DNA of 11,975 nucleotides from Candidatus Gastranaerophilales bacterium (GCA_910587375.1 CAJULR010000001.1:1-11975), one strand, 5' to 3'. Positions 1 to 7,969 are shown, numbered from the stretch's first letter. The notes: generated by a model not told the origin, from the letters alone. Numbers and translations are program-made.

Positions 1-66
1 TTTAATTAATTCCTGAACCATTCCTTACTAAATCCTTAGCGCTTTTGAACTTGCGCCGTAATTAGT

Positions 67-94
67 ATGTTAGCACCTCAATATTTATTGTCAA
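67..94 (-). promoter_or_regulatory. Predicted sigma70-type promoter P2, firing left out of the window
   Basis: On the minus strand a perfect TTGACA (94-89) is followed by a 16-nt spacer and TAACAT (72-67). Upstream of the -35 is an A/T tract containing the perfect palindrome GATTTTTTAAAAAATC (97-112), which could act as an UP element. The start site would lie near position 60, and the transcript leaves the window, so the target gene is not visible. The same architecture recurs at 263-290. Confidence 0.6.
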
Positions 95-262
95 GCGATT
101 TTTTAAAAAATCTTTTTTTTAATTTTTTAATAAGTTTGTATAAGCCAAGAAGATTATTTCAACCTTCTAATCACTTAACCTTGCTTCTATTTGCGAACTT
201 TATATTGAGAATGTACTTAGTTGGTTTTGGCTTTTAAAACTTTCGTTTTTATCGCCTTTCTG

Positions 263-290
263 ATGTTAACACTTCAATTTTTAAAGTCAA
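263..290 (-). promoter_or_regulatory. Predicted sigma70-type promoter P1, tandem with P2
   Basis: On the minus strand TTGACT (290-285), a 16-nt spacer and TAACAT (268-263) form a promoter of the same design as the one at 67-94. The spacers are also alike (ATTGAAGTG against ATTGAGGTG), and an A-rich tract lies upstream. The similarity across the spacer suggests duplication. Both promoters point away from ispE, toward a gene or RNA operon beyond position 1. Confidence 0.55.
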
Positions 291-392
291 GAGATTTTTT
301 ATTTTTCTTTTCTTTTGTTTTTGAATGTGTGTCACATCCGTAACTATTAATTTAAAACAAATAAAAAAAATTTCAAGCGTTTTTTTCATGTT

Positions 393-414
393 TTTTGTAA
401 AAACATTTACAAAA
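393..414 (-). terminator. Possible weak terminator hairpin after ispE
   Basis: TTTTGTAAA (393-401) and TTTACAAAA (406-414) form a perfect 9-bp stem with a 4-nt loop, beginning 7 bases past the ispE stop. The stem has a single G-C pair. In the minus direction it is followed by As, with a T-run only about 30 nt later. Its strength as an intrinsic terminator is therefore doubtful. Confidence 0.3.
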
Positions 415-421
415 GTTAAAA

Positions 422-1270
422 TTAATCCTGTAAAACCCCGCCACTAAAGGTTTTTAGGTTTTCTATAATAAGATAATCACTTTTAAGTTTTTCTTTTGTT
501 TCTTTGGGCAAAAACGCTTGCTTTGCAAAAAATGTTGGGCCGGAGCCTGACATTTGAAACCCAAGGCCGTGCAAGAACTGAAGCTCTTTATAATGTGGCA
601 AAAGTGCAAATTCAAGGTCATTTGGAAGGTTTGAAACCTGCCCTTTTGATACGGCTTCGTCAAACTTTTGATACGCTTCTTTTGCAGAAATTTTCAAATT
701 GAAAGGTTTAATTAATGTTATTGGCATGGCTTCATGCGGCATATTACAAAGCCTTTCCCCGCGCCCTGTGCAAAGCTTTGTGCCGCCAACAAGACAAAAA
801 TTTAAATCAGAACCTAAAGTTTCCAATATAGAATTTATTTTATCATTATTTAAGGGCCTCAAAAAAAGCTCATTCAAACCCCAAACAACCCCGCTTGCAT
901 TTGTTGACCCCCCGGCAAGGCCGGCGCAGACAGGAATATTTTTTTCTATATATATATTTATATATTCAATTTCTTTTGCAGCCTTTTGGCATGTGAGAAA
1001 AAACTTTTCGGCCGCCTTATATGCAATGTTTGAAGCATTGTTTGGAATTTCATCTGAATTTGAATCAATTTTAATTAAAGGGCATGCCGGATTATTATCG
1101 CCCAAGACACTGTTTAGAATATCCTTTTTTACAACTTCGATATCAATATAGTCAAATAAATCAATTGCCGCCATAACGCTTTCAATCGGGTGGAAACCAT
1201 CCGGGCGGGCATGCCCCACTTTCAGTGTCAGATTTATTTTTGCAGGAGTTTTAACCCTAATTTTTTGCAT
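422..1270 (-). CDS. ispE: 4-diphosphocytidyl-2-C-methyl-D-erythritol kinase
   Basis: IspE is the cytoplasmic ATP-dependent GHMP kinase of the MEP (non-mevalonate) isoprenoid pathway. It phosphorylates the 2-hydroxyl of CDP-methylerythritol. The 282-residue product opens with PAKINLTL and DGFHPIESVM (about 9-32), typical of IspE N-termini. The GHMP ATP-binding loop reads IPVCAGLAGGSTNAS (about 112-126), followed by GSDLNFCLVGGTK and GRGERL. The late GHMP motif MSGSGPTFFA lies near the C-terminus. The length is normal for the family. The start ATG (1270-1268) is supported by AAGGAG at 1285-1280 with a 9-nt spacer. The rsmA stop is only 3 nt upstream, so the two genes are almost certainly co-transcribed. 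The family assignment is secure. Confidence 0.96.
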   Translation of the reverse strand: MQKIRVKTPAKINLTLKVGHARPDGFHPIESVMAAIDLFDYIDIEVVKKDILNSVLGDNNPACPLIKIDSNSDEIPNNASNIAYKAAEKFFLTCQKAAKEIEYINIYIEKNIPVCAGLAGGSTNASGVVWGLNELFLRPLNNDKINSILETLGSDLNFCLVGGTKLCTGRGERLCNMPHEAMPITLIKPFNLKISAKEAYQKFDEAVSKGQVSNLPNDLEFALLPHYKELQFLHGLGFQMSGSGPTFFAKQAFLPKETKEKLKSDYLIIENLKTFSGGVLQD

Positions 1271-1273
1271 GCC

Positions 1274-2263
1274 TTAAATCTCCTTTTTAATATCGGGTGA
1301 ATTATATTTATATAAAGCTTTGGATAATTTGCAAAAATCTTCAATTGAAAACTTTTCGCCCCGCATTTGAACGTCAAAACCGGCTTCATTCAAAGCTTTT
1401 TCAACATCCAAAAACCCTGCGTTTTGAAGCGAATTTTTAATATTCTTCCTGCGCCCTAAAAAGGCTGCTTTCATTGTCCTTTTTAAAAGGGGAGTAATTT
1501 CACACCTTGGCGTGTCGTTTATTTTTATCCTTAATATGGCACTGTCCACTTTCGGACTTGGCATGAAACATTTTTTTGAAACGTTTTTAATAATGCTGCA
1601 ATCTGCCCAAAATTGAGAAAGAATAGAGAGCATGCCATACTCTTTATTTGGAGATTTTTCATCTGCAACAAGCCTTAGGGCCACTTCATACTGCACCATA
1701 AGAATAATTTCATCAATCATTTTACGGTTTTCATTTTGAATTTCATCAATTTCCCCAAGCAGGTGGGCAATAATGGGAGAAGTTATGTAATATGGAATAT
1801 TGGCCACAACCTTGATTTTTTTGCCGTTTTCAAACTCTTCTTTAAAAATATCTTTTAAATTTGTCTTTAAAATGTCAGAGTGGATAAGGGTGAAATTTTC
1901 TTTTCCATTAAGATTTTTTTCTAAAACCTTAATAGCATCTTCATCCAATTCAACAGCGACAACTTTTTTTGCAAGCTCTACAAGCTTTTCTGTCACAAAC
2001 CCAAGGCCCGGGCCGATTTCAAGAACAACATCTTCCGCCCCGACATTTGAAACGATTTTTTCAATAACACCGGGCTCAATTAAAAAGTTCTGTCCAAGGC
2101 GTTTTTTTGCCCTGAATTTTTTAGCCCTTAAAATGTAGTTTGCCTTTTTAGGGTCTACCTCTTTAAAATCTGTTTTTTGGGGCATGCCTTTTTTAAGCGC
2201 GCTTTTTTGAAATTTAGCAGGCTTAGAATTTTTTGGCATGGTTTTTGTTTTTTTATTTTCCAT
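1274..2263 (-). CDS. rsmA: 16S rRNA (adenine1518-N6/adenine1519-N6)-dimethyltransferase
   Basis: RsmA (KsgA) uses S-adenosylmethionine to dimethylate the two adjacent adenines in helix 45 of 16S rRNA during late 30S assembly. The family start RAKKRLGQNFL is present, followed by the SAM-binding motif VLEIGPGLG, the motif II acidic region VVAVELDE, the catalytic motif NIPYYITSPI, MVQYEVALRL, and FMPSPKVDSA with a C-terminal FLGRRKNIKNSL. I chose the ATG at 2263, giving about 329 residues. The frame is open to an ATG at 2344, but that adds a hydrophobic stretch unlike RsmA; an ATG at 2239 is also possible. No Shine-Dalgarno site is seen before any of the three. A TATAAT (2276-2271) lies 7 nt before 2263, suggesting a leaderless start. 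About 45 lysine-rich residues precede the family core, which is unusual. Confidence 0.93.
   Translation of the reverse strand: MENKKTKTMPKNSKPAKFQKSALKKGMPQKTDFKEVDPKKANYILRAKKFRAKKRLGQNFLIEPGVIEKIVSNVGAEDVVLEIGPGLGFVTEKLVELAKKVVAVELDEDAIKVLEKNLNGKENFTLIHSDILKTNLKDIFKEEFENGKKIKVVANIPYYITSPIIAHLLGEIDEIQNENRKMIDEIILMVQYEVALRLVADEKSPNKEYGMLSILSQFWADCSIIKNVSKKCFMPSPKVDSAILRIKINDTPRCEITPLLKRTMKAAFLGRRKNIKNSLQNAGFLDVEKALNEAGFDVQMRGEKFSIEDFCKLSKALYKYNSPDIKKEI
1280..1285 (-). promoter_or_regulatory. Strong Shine-Dalgarno site of ispE
   Basis: On the minus strand AAGGAG lies 9 nt before the ispE ATG, inside the last codons of rsmA. It fixes the ispE start and shows that this organism uses canonical ribosome sites inside operons. 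The first genes of transcripts nearby (rsmA, gshA, the kinase) show none. Confidence 0.7.
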
Positions 2264-2270
2264 AAAAATT

Positions 2271-2276
2271 ATTATA
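2271..2276 (-). promoter_or_regulatory. Predicted -10 box of the rsmA-ispE transcript
   Basis: A perfect TATAAT on the minus strand ends 7 nt before the ATG at 2263. No good -35 box is visible 16-18 nt upstream. If it is used, the mRNA starts at or beside the ATG. Confidence 0.45.
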
Positions 2277-2360
2277 GCAAAAATAATATTCACGGGCGTT
2301 ATGGATAATGGGACAAAAACTATCCCCCAAAAAGCCAAAAGCATAAAAAATAGTTTATGG

Positions 2361-2366
2361 TAATAT
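2361..2366 (+). promoter_or_regulatory. Predicted -10 box of gshA
   Basis: TAATAT ends 6 nt before the gshA ATG, mirroring the rsmA arrangement on the other strand in the 109-bp divergent spacer. No convincing -35 box or ribosome site is present. Confidence 0.35.
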
Positions 2367-2372
2367 CAAATT

Positions 2373-3716
2373 ATGCAAAACACATTAAAATCAGAAATTG
2401 AAAAAATATTGGCGCTTCCCTTAACAAAAAGGGAGATTGAAGAATATTACAGAGGAAATTGCAAAAAGGGCACGTTAAAAATCGGGCTTGAATATGAAAG
2501 AGTTTCTCTTGATTCAAGAACGTATGAACCTGCACAATACAATTTCTTATCTGAAATTATAAGAAACTTTGCCCTTATGAACAATTGGGAATTAATTGTT
2601 GATTCCAATATTATAATAGGCGCAAAGGACGGATTCAGCTCTATTTCCTTAGAACCGGGCGGCCAATTTGAAATAAGTTTAGAGCCAAAGCAAAACCTTG
2701 ATGATGTTTTAGAAAATTTAAACCATTATGTAAGACAATTAGATAAGCTTGGTGAATTTTACAATATTATGTTTTTGCCCTACGGAATTAACCCGAAAGC
2801 AACTTACCCGGACATTAACATTGTAAAAAAGAAGCGCTATGAAATTATGGCAGATTATCTTCCAAAAATAGGGAAGCTTGCGCCTGTTATGATGAGGGAA
2901 ACTGCGGGTGTTCAGGTAAATTTTGATTATGTTTCAGAAGATGACGCCATTTTAAAATTAAAAACAGCGGCCTATATGAGCCCGTTTGTAACAGGTTTTT
3001 ACGCTAACAGCCCTGTTCGGGGCGACCAGCTTACAAAGCACAAAAGCTTTAGGGCTTTGGCTTGGAAATATACAGGGTATGACAGGTGTAACCTTTTTTA
3101 TTCAAACCTTATAAATTCAAGAATGGGACAGGGTTTTGAAGATTATATTAACGCAATTACAAACGTTCCGATGTTATACATTGAAAGAAACGGCAGATAT
3201 ATTGAGCTTGAAGGAAAAATTACCTTTAAAGACTTTATGCAAAGAGGGTATATGAACTACAGCGCCACATTGGACGATTACCTTCTTCATTCAAGCCTCA
3301 CTTTCCCTGATGTTCGATTAAAAAATTGCATTGAAATAAGAAACCATGACAGCCAAAATATTTTAGGAGCACTTTCTGTTTGTGCGCTCTATAAGGGCAT
3401 TTTGCACAACAGGGAAGCTATGGGCGAAATTATAGATTTTCTAAAACCTTTGCGCCATGAAGATTTAGAGATTTTAGGGCTGCAGAGCGCAAAATACGGG
3501 CTGAATTTTATGGTGGACAAGCTTAATATGGGCGCATACGACGCTGCAAGGAAAATCTTTGAAATTTCAAGAAAATATTTGCCCGAAAACGAGAGAGATT
3601 ATTTAGACAAAGCACTTTGGCTTTTGCAGAATAAAAAATGTGTGGCAGATATTATCCTTGAAAAGGGAATATCTGACGCCGCTTCTTTGTGTGAGTATTT
3701 GAAAACAATTTCGTAG
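2373..3716 (+). CDS. gshA: Glutamate-cysteine ligase, plant/cyanobacterial (GCS2) type
   Basis: This enzyme joins L-glutamate and L-cysteine through the gamma-carboxyl with ATP. It is the first step to glutathione or a related low-molecular-weight thiol, in the cytoplasm. The 447-residue protein carries the GCS2 signatures: GLEYER (residues 38-43, substrate/metal-binding glutamates), SLEPGGQFEISLEP (about 92-105), RETAGVQVNFDY (about 174-185), and the late pair FPDVRLK / IEIRNHDSQN. These resemble plant, cyanobacterial and alphaproteobacterial enzymes and not the E. coli GshA fold group. An EgtA-like role is a less likely alternative. The length is normal. The gene stands alone, divergent from rsmA, with no gshB beside it. 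The start ATG has no Shine-Dalgarno site but lies 6 nt after a -10-like box. Confidence 0.88.
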   Translation: MQNTLKSEIEKILALPLTKREIEEYYRGNCKKGTLKIGLEYERVSLDSRTYEPAQYNFLSEIIRNFALMNNWELIVDSNIIIGAKDGFSSISLEPGGQFEISLEPKQNLDDVLENLNHYVRQLDKLGEFYNIMFLPYGINPKATYPDINIVKKKRYEIMADYLPKIGKLAPVMMRETAGVQVNFDYVSEDDAILKLKTAAYMSPFVTGFYANSPVRGDQLTKHKSFRALAWKYTGYDRCNLFYSNLINSRMGQGFEDYINAITNVPMLYIERNGRYIELEGKITFKDFMQRGYMNYSATLDDYLLHSSLTFPDVRLKNCIEIRNHDSQNILGALSVCALYKGILHNREAMGEIIDFLKPLRHEDLEILGLQSAKYGLNFMVDKLNMGAYDAARKIFEISRKYLPENERDYLDKALWLLQNKKCVADIILEKGISDAASLCEYLKTIS

Positions 3717-3814
3717 TTTTTTGAATTTTAAATTGTTGGCAATGATGGAAAAATATATTAAGTTTTTATACCGGGCCTTGTAATTAAACCAGCGCATGAA
3801 CTTTTGTTAAAAAA

Positions 3815-3843
3815 ATGTCACAGAAGTTAATGTTTGATAGAAT
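3815..3843 (+). promoter_or_regulatory. Predicted promoter of the kinase-regulator operon
   Basis: ATGTCA (3815-3820, four of six -35 matches), a 17-nt spacer and TAGAAT (3838-3843) end 6 nt before the kinase ATG. No ribosome site lies between them, so transcripts may be leaderless. Confidence 0.4.
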
Positions 3844-3849
3844 TTTCTT

Positions 3850-5916
3850 ATGACAAATTCTGCAGAAATTTTAACAATATCAAAAAATACAGAAACTTTT
3901 CAAAACATCGCCTCAATTTTGAACCCTCTTGGGCTTCAAAACGCCCTGCATTTATATGAAGATGAAACAGAAACCCTTGAATTTATTAAAGAAAATAATT
4001 TTCGCATTCTTCTTATGGACGATGAAATTGAAAATTTTACCCTGCTTTCAAAGAAAATAAAATCAGAAACAGAAGAAAACGTCTTCATAATCCTTATTTG
4101 CAGCGATTTAACCCTGAATAAAGATGAGGATTTTTCAGGCTCTATAGACAGTTTCATTCAAAAGCCTGTAAGAAAAAATGTTTTAGCGTCAACAATAAAC
4201 TCTTTTTTAAAGATTGAAAAAAGCATTGATAAATTTAAAAAAGATAATAAAGAATTAAACAAAAGCCTATACCAGCTTGATGTTTTGTATAACACAAGTT
4301 CAAAACTTTCAGGAAACCTGGACAGAGAAAAACTTTATGAAATAATGTTTGAAACCCTTGAAAAAACATTGAGTTTTGATTTAGCTTGTGCGCTCATTTT
4401 CCCGCAAGCCTTTGAAAACACGGAAAATAAACTGTTTATTCATTCCCTAAAAAAACCTGATGAAACGCTTTTAGGTGTTTTAAAGGAAAAAATAACCGGT
4501 TTTGCAAAGGAAAATACGCCAGAAAACGCCAACATCGACTTTTCAAAGGTTACAGTCGAAGAATTTATAAAACCGTCTTATGAAAACCAAAATTTTGATA
4601 TTAAACTTTTAAACTTTGATAAACTTATGGCCCCAATTCAGGTTAAAGACAAGGTTTTTGGCATGCTTTTAATTTATAGAAACAAGCCGTTTTTAAAAGA
4701 AGATGTTGTTTGTTTTCAATCTATCGTGCACCAAATCGCCTCTGCTGTGAGGGCAATCATTCTTTACGATGAAATTAAAAATGCAAACGTTGAATTAAAA
4801 AAGCTTGAAAGGATAAAATCAGAATTTGTTTCAATAGTATCCCATGAGCTTCGAACCCCATTAACACCGATTAATCTTTCACTTGATTTTTTAGCAAGCG
4901 AAAACACATCAGAGAACGTTAAAAAAGCGGTTGATATGGCAAAGAAAAATGTCACAAGGTTAACCGGCATGATTGAGGATTTACTTGACTTATCAAGGAT
5001 TGAAACAGGAAAATTCAGCTTTGATTATAAAAAATATAATGTAAAAGCTTCCCTTGATTTAACACAAAAAACCTACGAAGAACAGGCAAGAAAGAAAAAT
5101 ATTGAATTTAATATAACTTTAAATGAAAATCTTCCTGAAATTTATGCGGACCCAAAAAGAATTGATCAAATTTTAACAAACATTACAAATAATGCGCTGA
5201 AATTCACCCCAAACGGCGGCAAAATTTTAATCAGGGCAGAAATATTAGACGCTAATGAAATTAACCAAAATATTTTAATTGACCCGATTAAGCCCTTAAA
5301 AGAACACTTAACAGGGCAATACGTTCATATTTCAATTAAAGATACGGGGCTTGGAATTAAGGAAGAAGATATTCATAAAATATTTAATAAATTTTCCCAA
5401 ATTGAAAATTCCTTAACAAGAAACGCAGGCGGAATCGGCCTTGGACTTACAATTACAAAAAATTTCATAGACGCACACCTTGGAGGCATTTGGGTAGAAT
5501 CAAAAGAAAACGTGGGCTCTGATTTTAACATAATTATTCCTGTTTATTCAGAACAAAAAGCCTTTGAAATTAACCTTAATGCGGCAAAGAAAACAAACGA
5601 TTCAACCTGCCTTTTGACCTTTAAGGGTAGAAAAGAAGAAATTTCAGTGCTTGTTCAAAAATTAAAAGAGGAAAATATTATAAAACAATTAAAAAGCACA
5701 AAAGAAGCGGGCTTTATGGAAAATAACAGCACGCAAAACGAAAGCGGCAGTTTTATATATAAAATTTGTTTTTCAAACCTTCAAAAAAATGCTTGCAATT
5801 TTATGATAAATCAAATTCAAAATTATATAAGCACAAGCATTTTTAAAGACTGTGGTATAGTATTAGAAAGAGCCTTCTATAAAAAAGAAGAAGGCGATTA
5901 TTCACCGGGGATATAA
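3850..5916 (+). CDS. Cytosolic hybrid sensor histidine kinase (receiver-like, GAF, HisKA, HATPase)
   Basis: This is a 688-residue soluble kinase with no signal peptide or membrane segment. Residues about 1-115 form a receiver-like domain that keeps D57 (MDDE) and K105-P106 but lacks the N-terminal acidic pair of active receivers (ISKNTE at that place). A lysine-rich coiled coil (about 116-150) leads to a GAF domain (about 150-310). A second short coiled coil precedes the HisKA H-box SHELRTPLTP with H332. The HATPase domain shows the N-box (N447-N448, ALKFTPNGG), DTGLGI, FNKFSQ and GIGLGLTI. About 110 residues after the HATPase domain match nothing I know. It is 2 nt upstream of the response regulator, its probable partner. 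The signal is unknown; the GAF domain implies a cytoplasmic small ligand or protein. Confidence 0.92.
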   Translation: MTNSAEILTISKNTETFQNIASILNPLGLQNALHLYEDETETLEFIKENNFRILLMDDEIENFTLLSKKIKSETEENVFIILICSDLTLNKDEDFSGSIDSFIQKPVRKNVLASTINSFLKIEKSIDKFKKDNKELNKSLYQLDVLYNTSSKLSGNLDREKLYEIMFETLEKTLSFDLACALIFPQAFENTENKLFIHSLKKPDETLLGVLKEKITGFAKENTPENANIDFSKVTVEEFIKPSYENQNFDIKLLNFDKLMAPIQVKDKVFGMLLIYRNKPFLKEDVVCFQSIVHQIASAVRAIILYDEIKNANVELKKLERIKSEFVSIVSHELRTPLTPINLSLDFLASENTSENVKKAVDMAKKNVTRLTGMIEDLLDLSRIETGKFSFDYKKYNVKASLDLTQKTYEEQARKKNIEFNITLNENLPEIYADPKRIDQILTNITNNALKFTPNGGKILIRAEILDANEINQNILIDPIKPLKEHLTGQYVHISIKDTGLGIKEEDIHKIFNKFSQIENSLTRNAGGIGLGLTITKNFIDAHLGGIWVESKENVGSDFNIIIPVYSEQKAFEINLNAAKKTNDSTCLLTFKGRKEEISVLVQKLKEENIIKQLKSTKEAGFMENNSTQNESGSFIYKICFSNLQKNACNFMINQIQNYISTSIFKDCGIVLERAFYKKEEGDYSPGI

Positions 5917-5918
5917 TT

Positions 5919-6281
5919 ATGACAAAGATTTTAATAGTTGATGATGAAAAAGATATAGTTGAAACACTGTCTTTTATGCTTCAAACAAAAGGGTATGAGA
6001 TAATTTCAGCATATGATGGGGAAGAGGGGCTAAAACTTGCAAAGGAAGAAGCGCCCGATTTAATTATTTTGGATGTTATGATGCCAAAAATTAACGGATA
6101 TAAAATTTGCCGCCTTTTAAAGTATGACGCTAAGTATAAAAATATCCCGATTATTATGGTGACAGCAAGAAGCCAGGATACAGATAAACTTATTGGCGAA
6201 GAAACAGGCGCAGATGAATATATTACAAAGCCTTTTGAATTTTCGGATGTACTTGAAGTTATAAATAAATATACGGCCTAA
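5919..6281 (+). CDS. Single-domain response regulator (CheY-like)
   Basis: The 120-residue product is a stand-alone receiver with no DNA-binding output. All active-site residues are present: D8-D9 (acidic pocket), D52 in LDVMMPK (phosphoacceptor), T82 in MVTA, and K104-P105. It should accept phosphate from the kinase whose stop is 2 nt upstream, and act by protein contact. The start follows GGGG with an 8-nt spacer. The divergent GspE-like gene begins shortly downstream, making that protein a candidate output partner by context alone. Confidence 0.93.
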   Translation: MTKILIVDDEKDIVETLSFMLQTKGYEIISAYDGEEGLKLAKEEAPDLIILDVMMPKINGYKICRLLKYDAKYKNIPIIMVTARSQDTDKLIGEETGADEYITKPFEFSDVLEVINKYTA

Positions 6282-6345
6282 ACACAAAGCACAAGGCGCA
6301 GCCTTGATACAACCCAAGGGCACAAAAAAAGATACGGACTTAAAA

Positions 6346-7725
6346 ATGGATTTAGTAACAAACAAAACCATAGACAAATTAAAATATGACCTTGTGCGAA
6401 ACAACATCATCACCTTTGAAGACATTGAAAAAGCACAAGAGATGGCCAATGTTCAAAACATAAACCTTGGCCAGGTTTTAATTAACACTTCAATGATTTC
6501 AGAAAAGGATTTGTTAAAATTTTTGGAAGAAAAACTCCATATTCCATCCGTTGATTTAGAAGATTATGAAATTGACAAAAAATGTCTGAATTTTATAAGC
6601 TATAACGAAGCTGTGACCTATAAAATTCTTCCTTTGTTTGAAATTGAGGATATTTTAACAATCGCAATGGCGGACCCTTTGGATTTATTTGCAATTGATA
6701 AGATTATTGAGCGCACAAATAAAACAATAGAGCCGGTTTTAGGGTCTGAAAAAAGCATTTTAAAAAAGATAAACGAATATTACGCTGCTTCAGGCAAGGT
6801 TCAAGACATTGAAACAAAGACAGACCCGAATTTTAAATGGCAGGATGAGCTTCATAATGATAACCTTGATGAAGAGCACCTTCAAAACCTTTTCCGCGCA
6901 ATTTTAAAACATGCAATAAAAGAAAATGTGCACGAACTTTATTTTGAACACAATGAAGACGGGCTTTCCGTTAATTTTAAAAAGCAGGGCGAACACTATT
7001 CAACAGGAACAATCCCGTCACTTTTAATTAACCCGTTTATTCAAATGTTAAAGACATTGTGTTCGCTGGACCCTATGGTGTCTGAAGTGCCGCAACTGGG
7101 CAAGTTAAATTTTAATGTAGATTCTATTGCCTTAACAGCAAGCATTTCTGCCTTCCCCACAATAAACGGGGAAAGGATTTTATTGAAAATTTATCATCCG
7201 CCAAAAAAAATTGACACATTAATTTCTGATATTGAAAAAATTGACACACTTAAAGGGCTTTTGAACACACCCGGCATTATTCTTGTATCAGGCGGGGCAC
7301 TAAGCGGCAAAACCCACCTTGTATATTCAATTTTGAACGATTTAACGCCAAAAAATATGATTGCAATGACGCTTGAATCCGTTGCAAAATATAAGCTTGA
7401 AAACACCTTGCAGTGTGAATTAAACGAAAGTGTCGGGTTTAATATGGACAAAGCAATGCGTTTTATTGAATTTCAAAGCCCGGATATTGTTTATTTTGAA
7501 GGAATTTCAACAAAAGAGGGGTTGGATTTTCTAACTTCGCTTGCAATGAAAAATAAAACCCTGATTACGGAATTTTTGGCAGACAATATGGAAGATTTAA
7601 GAAGAAGGTTTGACAGAAGCGAATTTTCGATGTTTAAATCCTTAATCACCTGTCTTGTTTTTATTCATAACCAGCACAGCATTGAAATTTTCGATAAATC
7701 CGCACTGGAAAAATATTTGCTCTGA
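6346..7725 (+). CDS. Divergent GspE/PilB-family protein, probable pseudo-ATPase
   Basis: The protein has an N-terminal GspE/MshE-N type domain (roughly the first 145 residues) followed by a C-terminal GspE/PilB-like NTPase core. In active family members this core powers type IV pilus extension or type II secretion. A Walker A GGALSGKT is intact (codons 7291-7314). Other signatures have decayed: the Asp box IEDPVEY is replaced by LESVAKY, the Walker B/GEIRD stretch by DIVYFEGIST, the LRQDPD block by IEFQSPD, and the His-box HTND region by LITEFLADN. The C-terminal tetracysteine zinc module is absent. The product is shorter than the ~560 residues of typical PilB. ATP binding without efficient hydrolysis, or a regulatory role, is likely (inference). 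Start uncertain: ATG 6346 is used; an in-frame TTG at 6304 with AAGG upstream adds 14 residues. Confidence 0.8.
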   Translation: MDLVTNKTIDKLKYDLVRNNIITFEDIEKAQEMANVQNINLGQVLINTSMISEKDLLKFLEEKLHIPSVDLEDYEIDKKCLNFISYNEAVTYKILPLFEIEDILTIAMADPLDLFAIDKIIERTNKTIEPVLGSEKSILKKINEYYAASGKVQDIETKTDPNFKWQDELHNDNLDEEHLQNLFRAILKHAIKENVHELYFEHNEDGLSVNFKKQGEHYSTGTIPSLLINPFIQMLKTLCSLDPMVSEVPQLGKLNFNVDSIALTASISAFPTINGERILLKIYHPPKKIDTLISDIEKIDTLKGLLNTPGIILVSGGALSGKTHLVYSILNDLTPKNMIAMTLESVAKYKLENTLQCELNESVGFNMDKAMRFIEFQSPDIVYFEGISTKEGLDFLTSLAMKNKTLITEFLADNMEDLRRRFDRSEFSMFKSLITCLVFIHNQHSIEIFDKSALEKYLL

Positions 7726-7793
7726 TTTTATCGGGCATTTAACATTGTTGCCGTTTTTAGGGAGTTTAAGGTATTATTTTAAAAACAATCCTT

Positions 7794-7957
7794 TGAGTGT
7801 CAGGGCTTACGGGTTTTGACAGAATGGGAATTCAAATCGTCATTAGCGGGGCCGTGGCTTCCACGGTTTATGGCCGGTTTTTTCAGGCTATCATTTGGTA
7901 AAGTTTACGTTATCGAATTAAATTACCTGCTATGCTTTAGACACAGCAGCACATTGA
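7794..7957 (+). repeat. Upstream non-coding module, copy A
   Basis: This stretch aligns with 9082-9250 through shared blocks: GGCTTACGGGTTTTG, ATTCAAATCGTCATTA, GTTATCG followed by AAATTACCTG, and a final CACATTGA. It has no conserved reading frame and stops in all frames over much of its length. A CCGTGG-CTT-CCACGG hairpin lies at 7852-7866. It directly precedes cassette A. Its function is unknown; it may be a decayed upstream part of the module or a dispersed repeat. Confidence 0.6.
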
Positions 7958-7969
7958 CATTTTTCTTGA

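Larger units (their letters stand above)
1..421. other. Gene-free AT-rich intergenic region
   Basis: No ORF of useful length is visible on either strand. The stretch contains the two outward minus-strand promoters, the leader that would separate them, and an AT-rich hairpin just after the ispE stop. A small GGCGC/GCGCT hairpin could form in the P2 leader (about 36-56). Nothing else is recognised. Confidence 0.6.

Noticed and set aside
168..180. Minus-strand GGTTAAGTGATTA resembling the 5' end of 23S rRNA
   Set aside because: Only 13 nt match and the following bases diverge from any 23S sequence, so no rRNA gene is called.
699..1151. 150-codon plus-strand frame over ispE
   Set aside because: It is antisense to a gene with full IspE motif conservation and has no ribosome site or recognisable domain.
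2264..2344. Longer RsmA start giving a hydrophobic N-terminus
   Set aside because: A membrane-like leader has no place on a cytoplasmic rRNA methyltransferase, and the stretch overlaps the predicted promoter.
7826..7903. Short hydrophobic ORF starting MGIQIVISG within module A
   Set aside because: The homologous module B does not keep this frame, no ribosome site is seen, and it has only about 25 codons.
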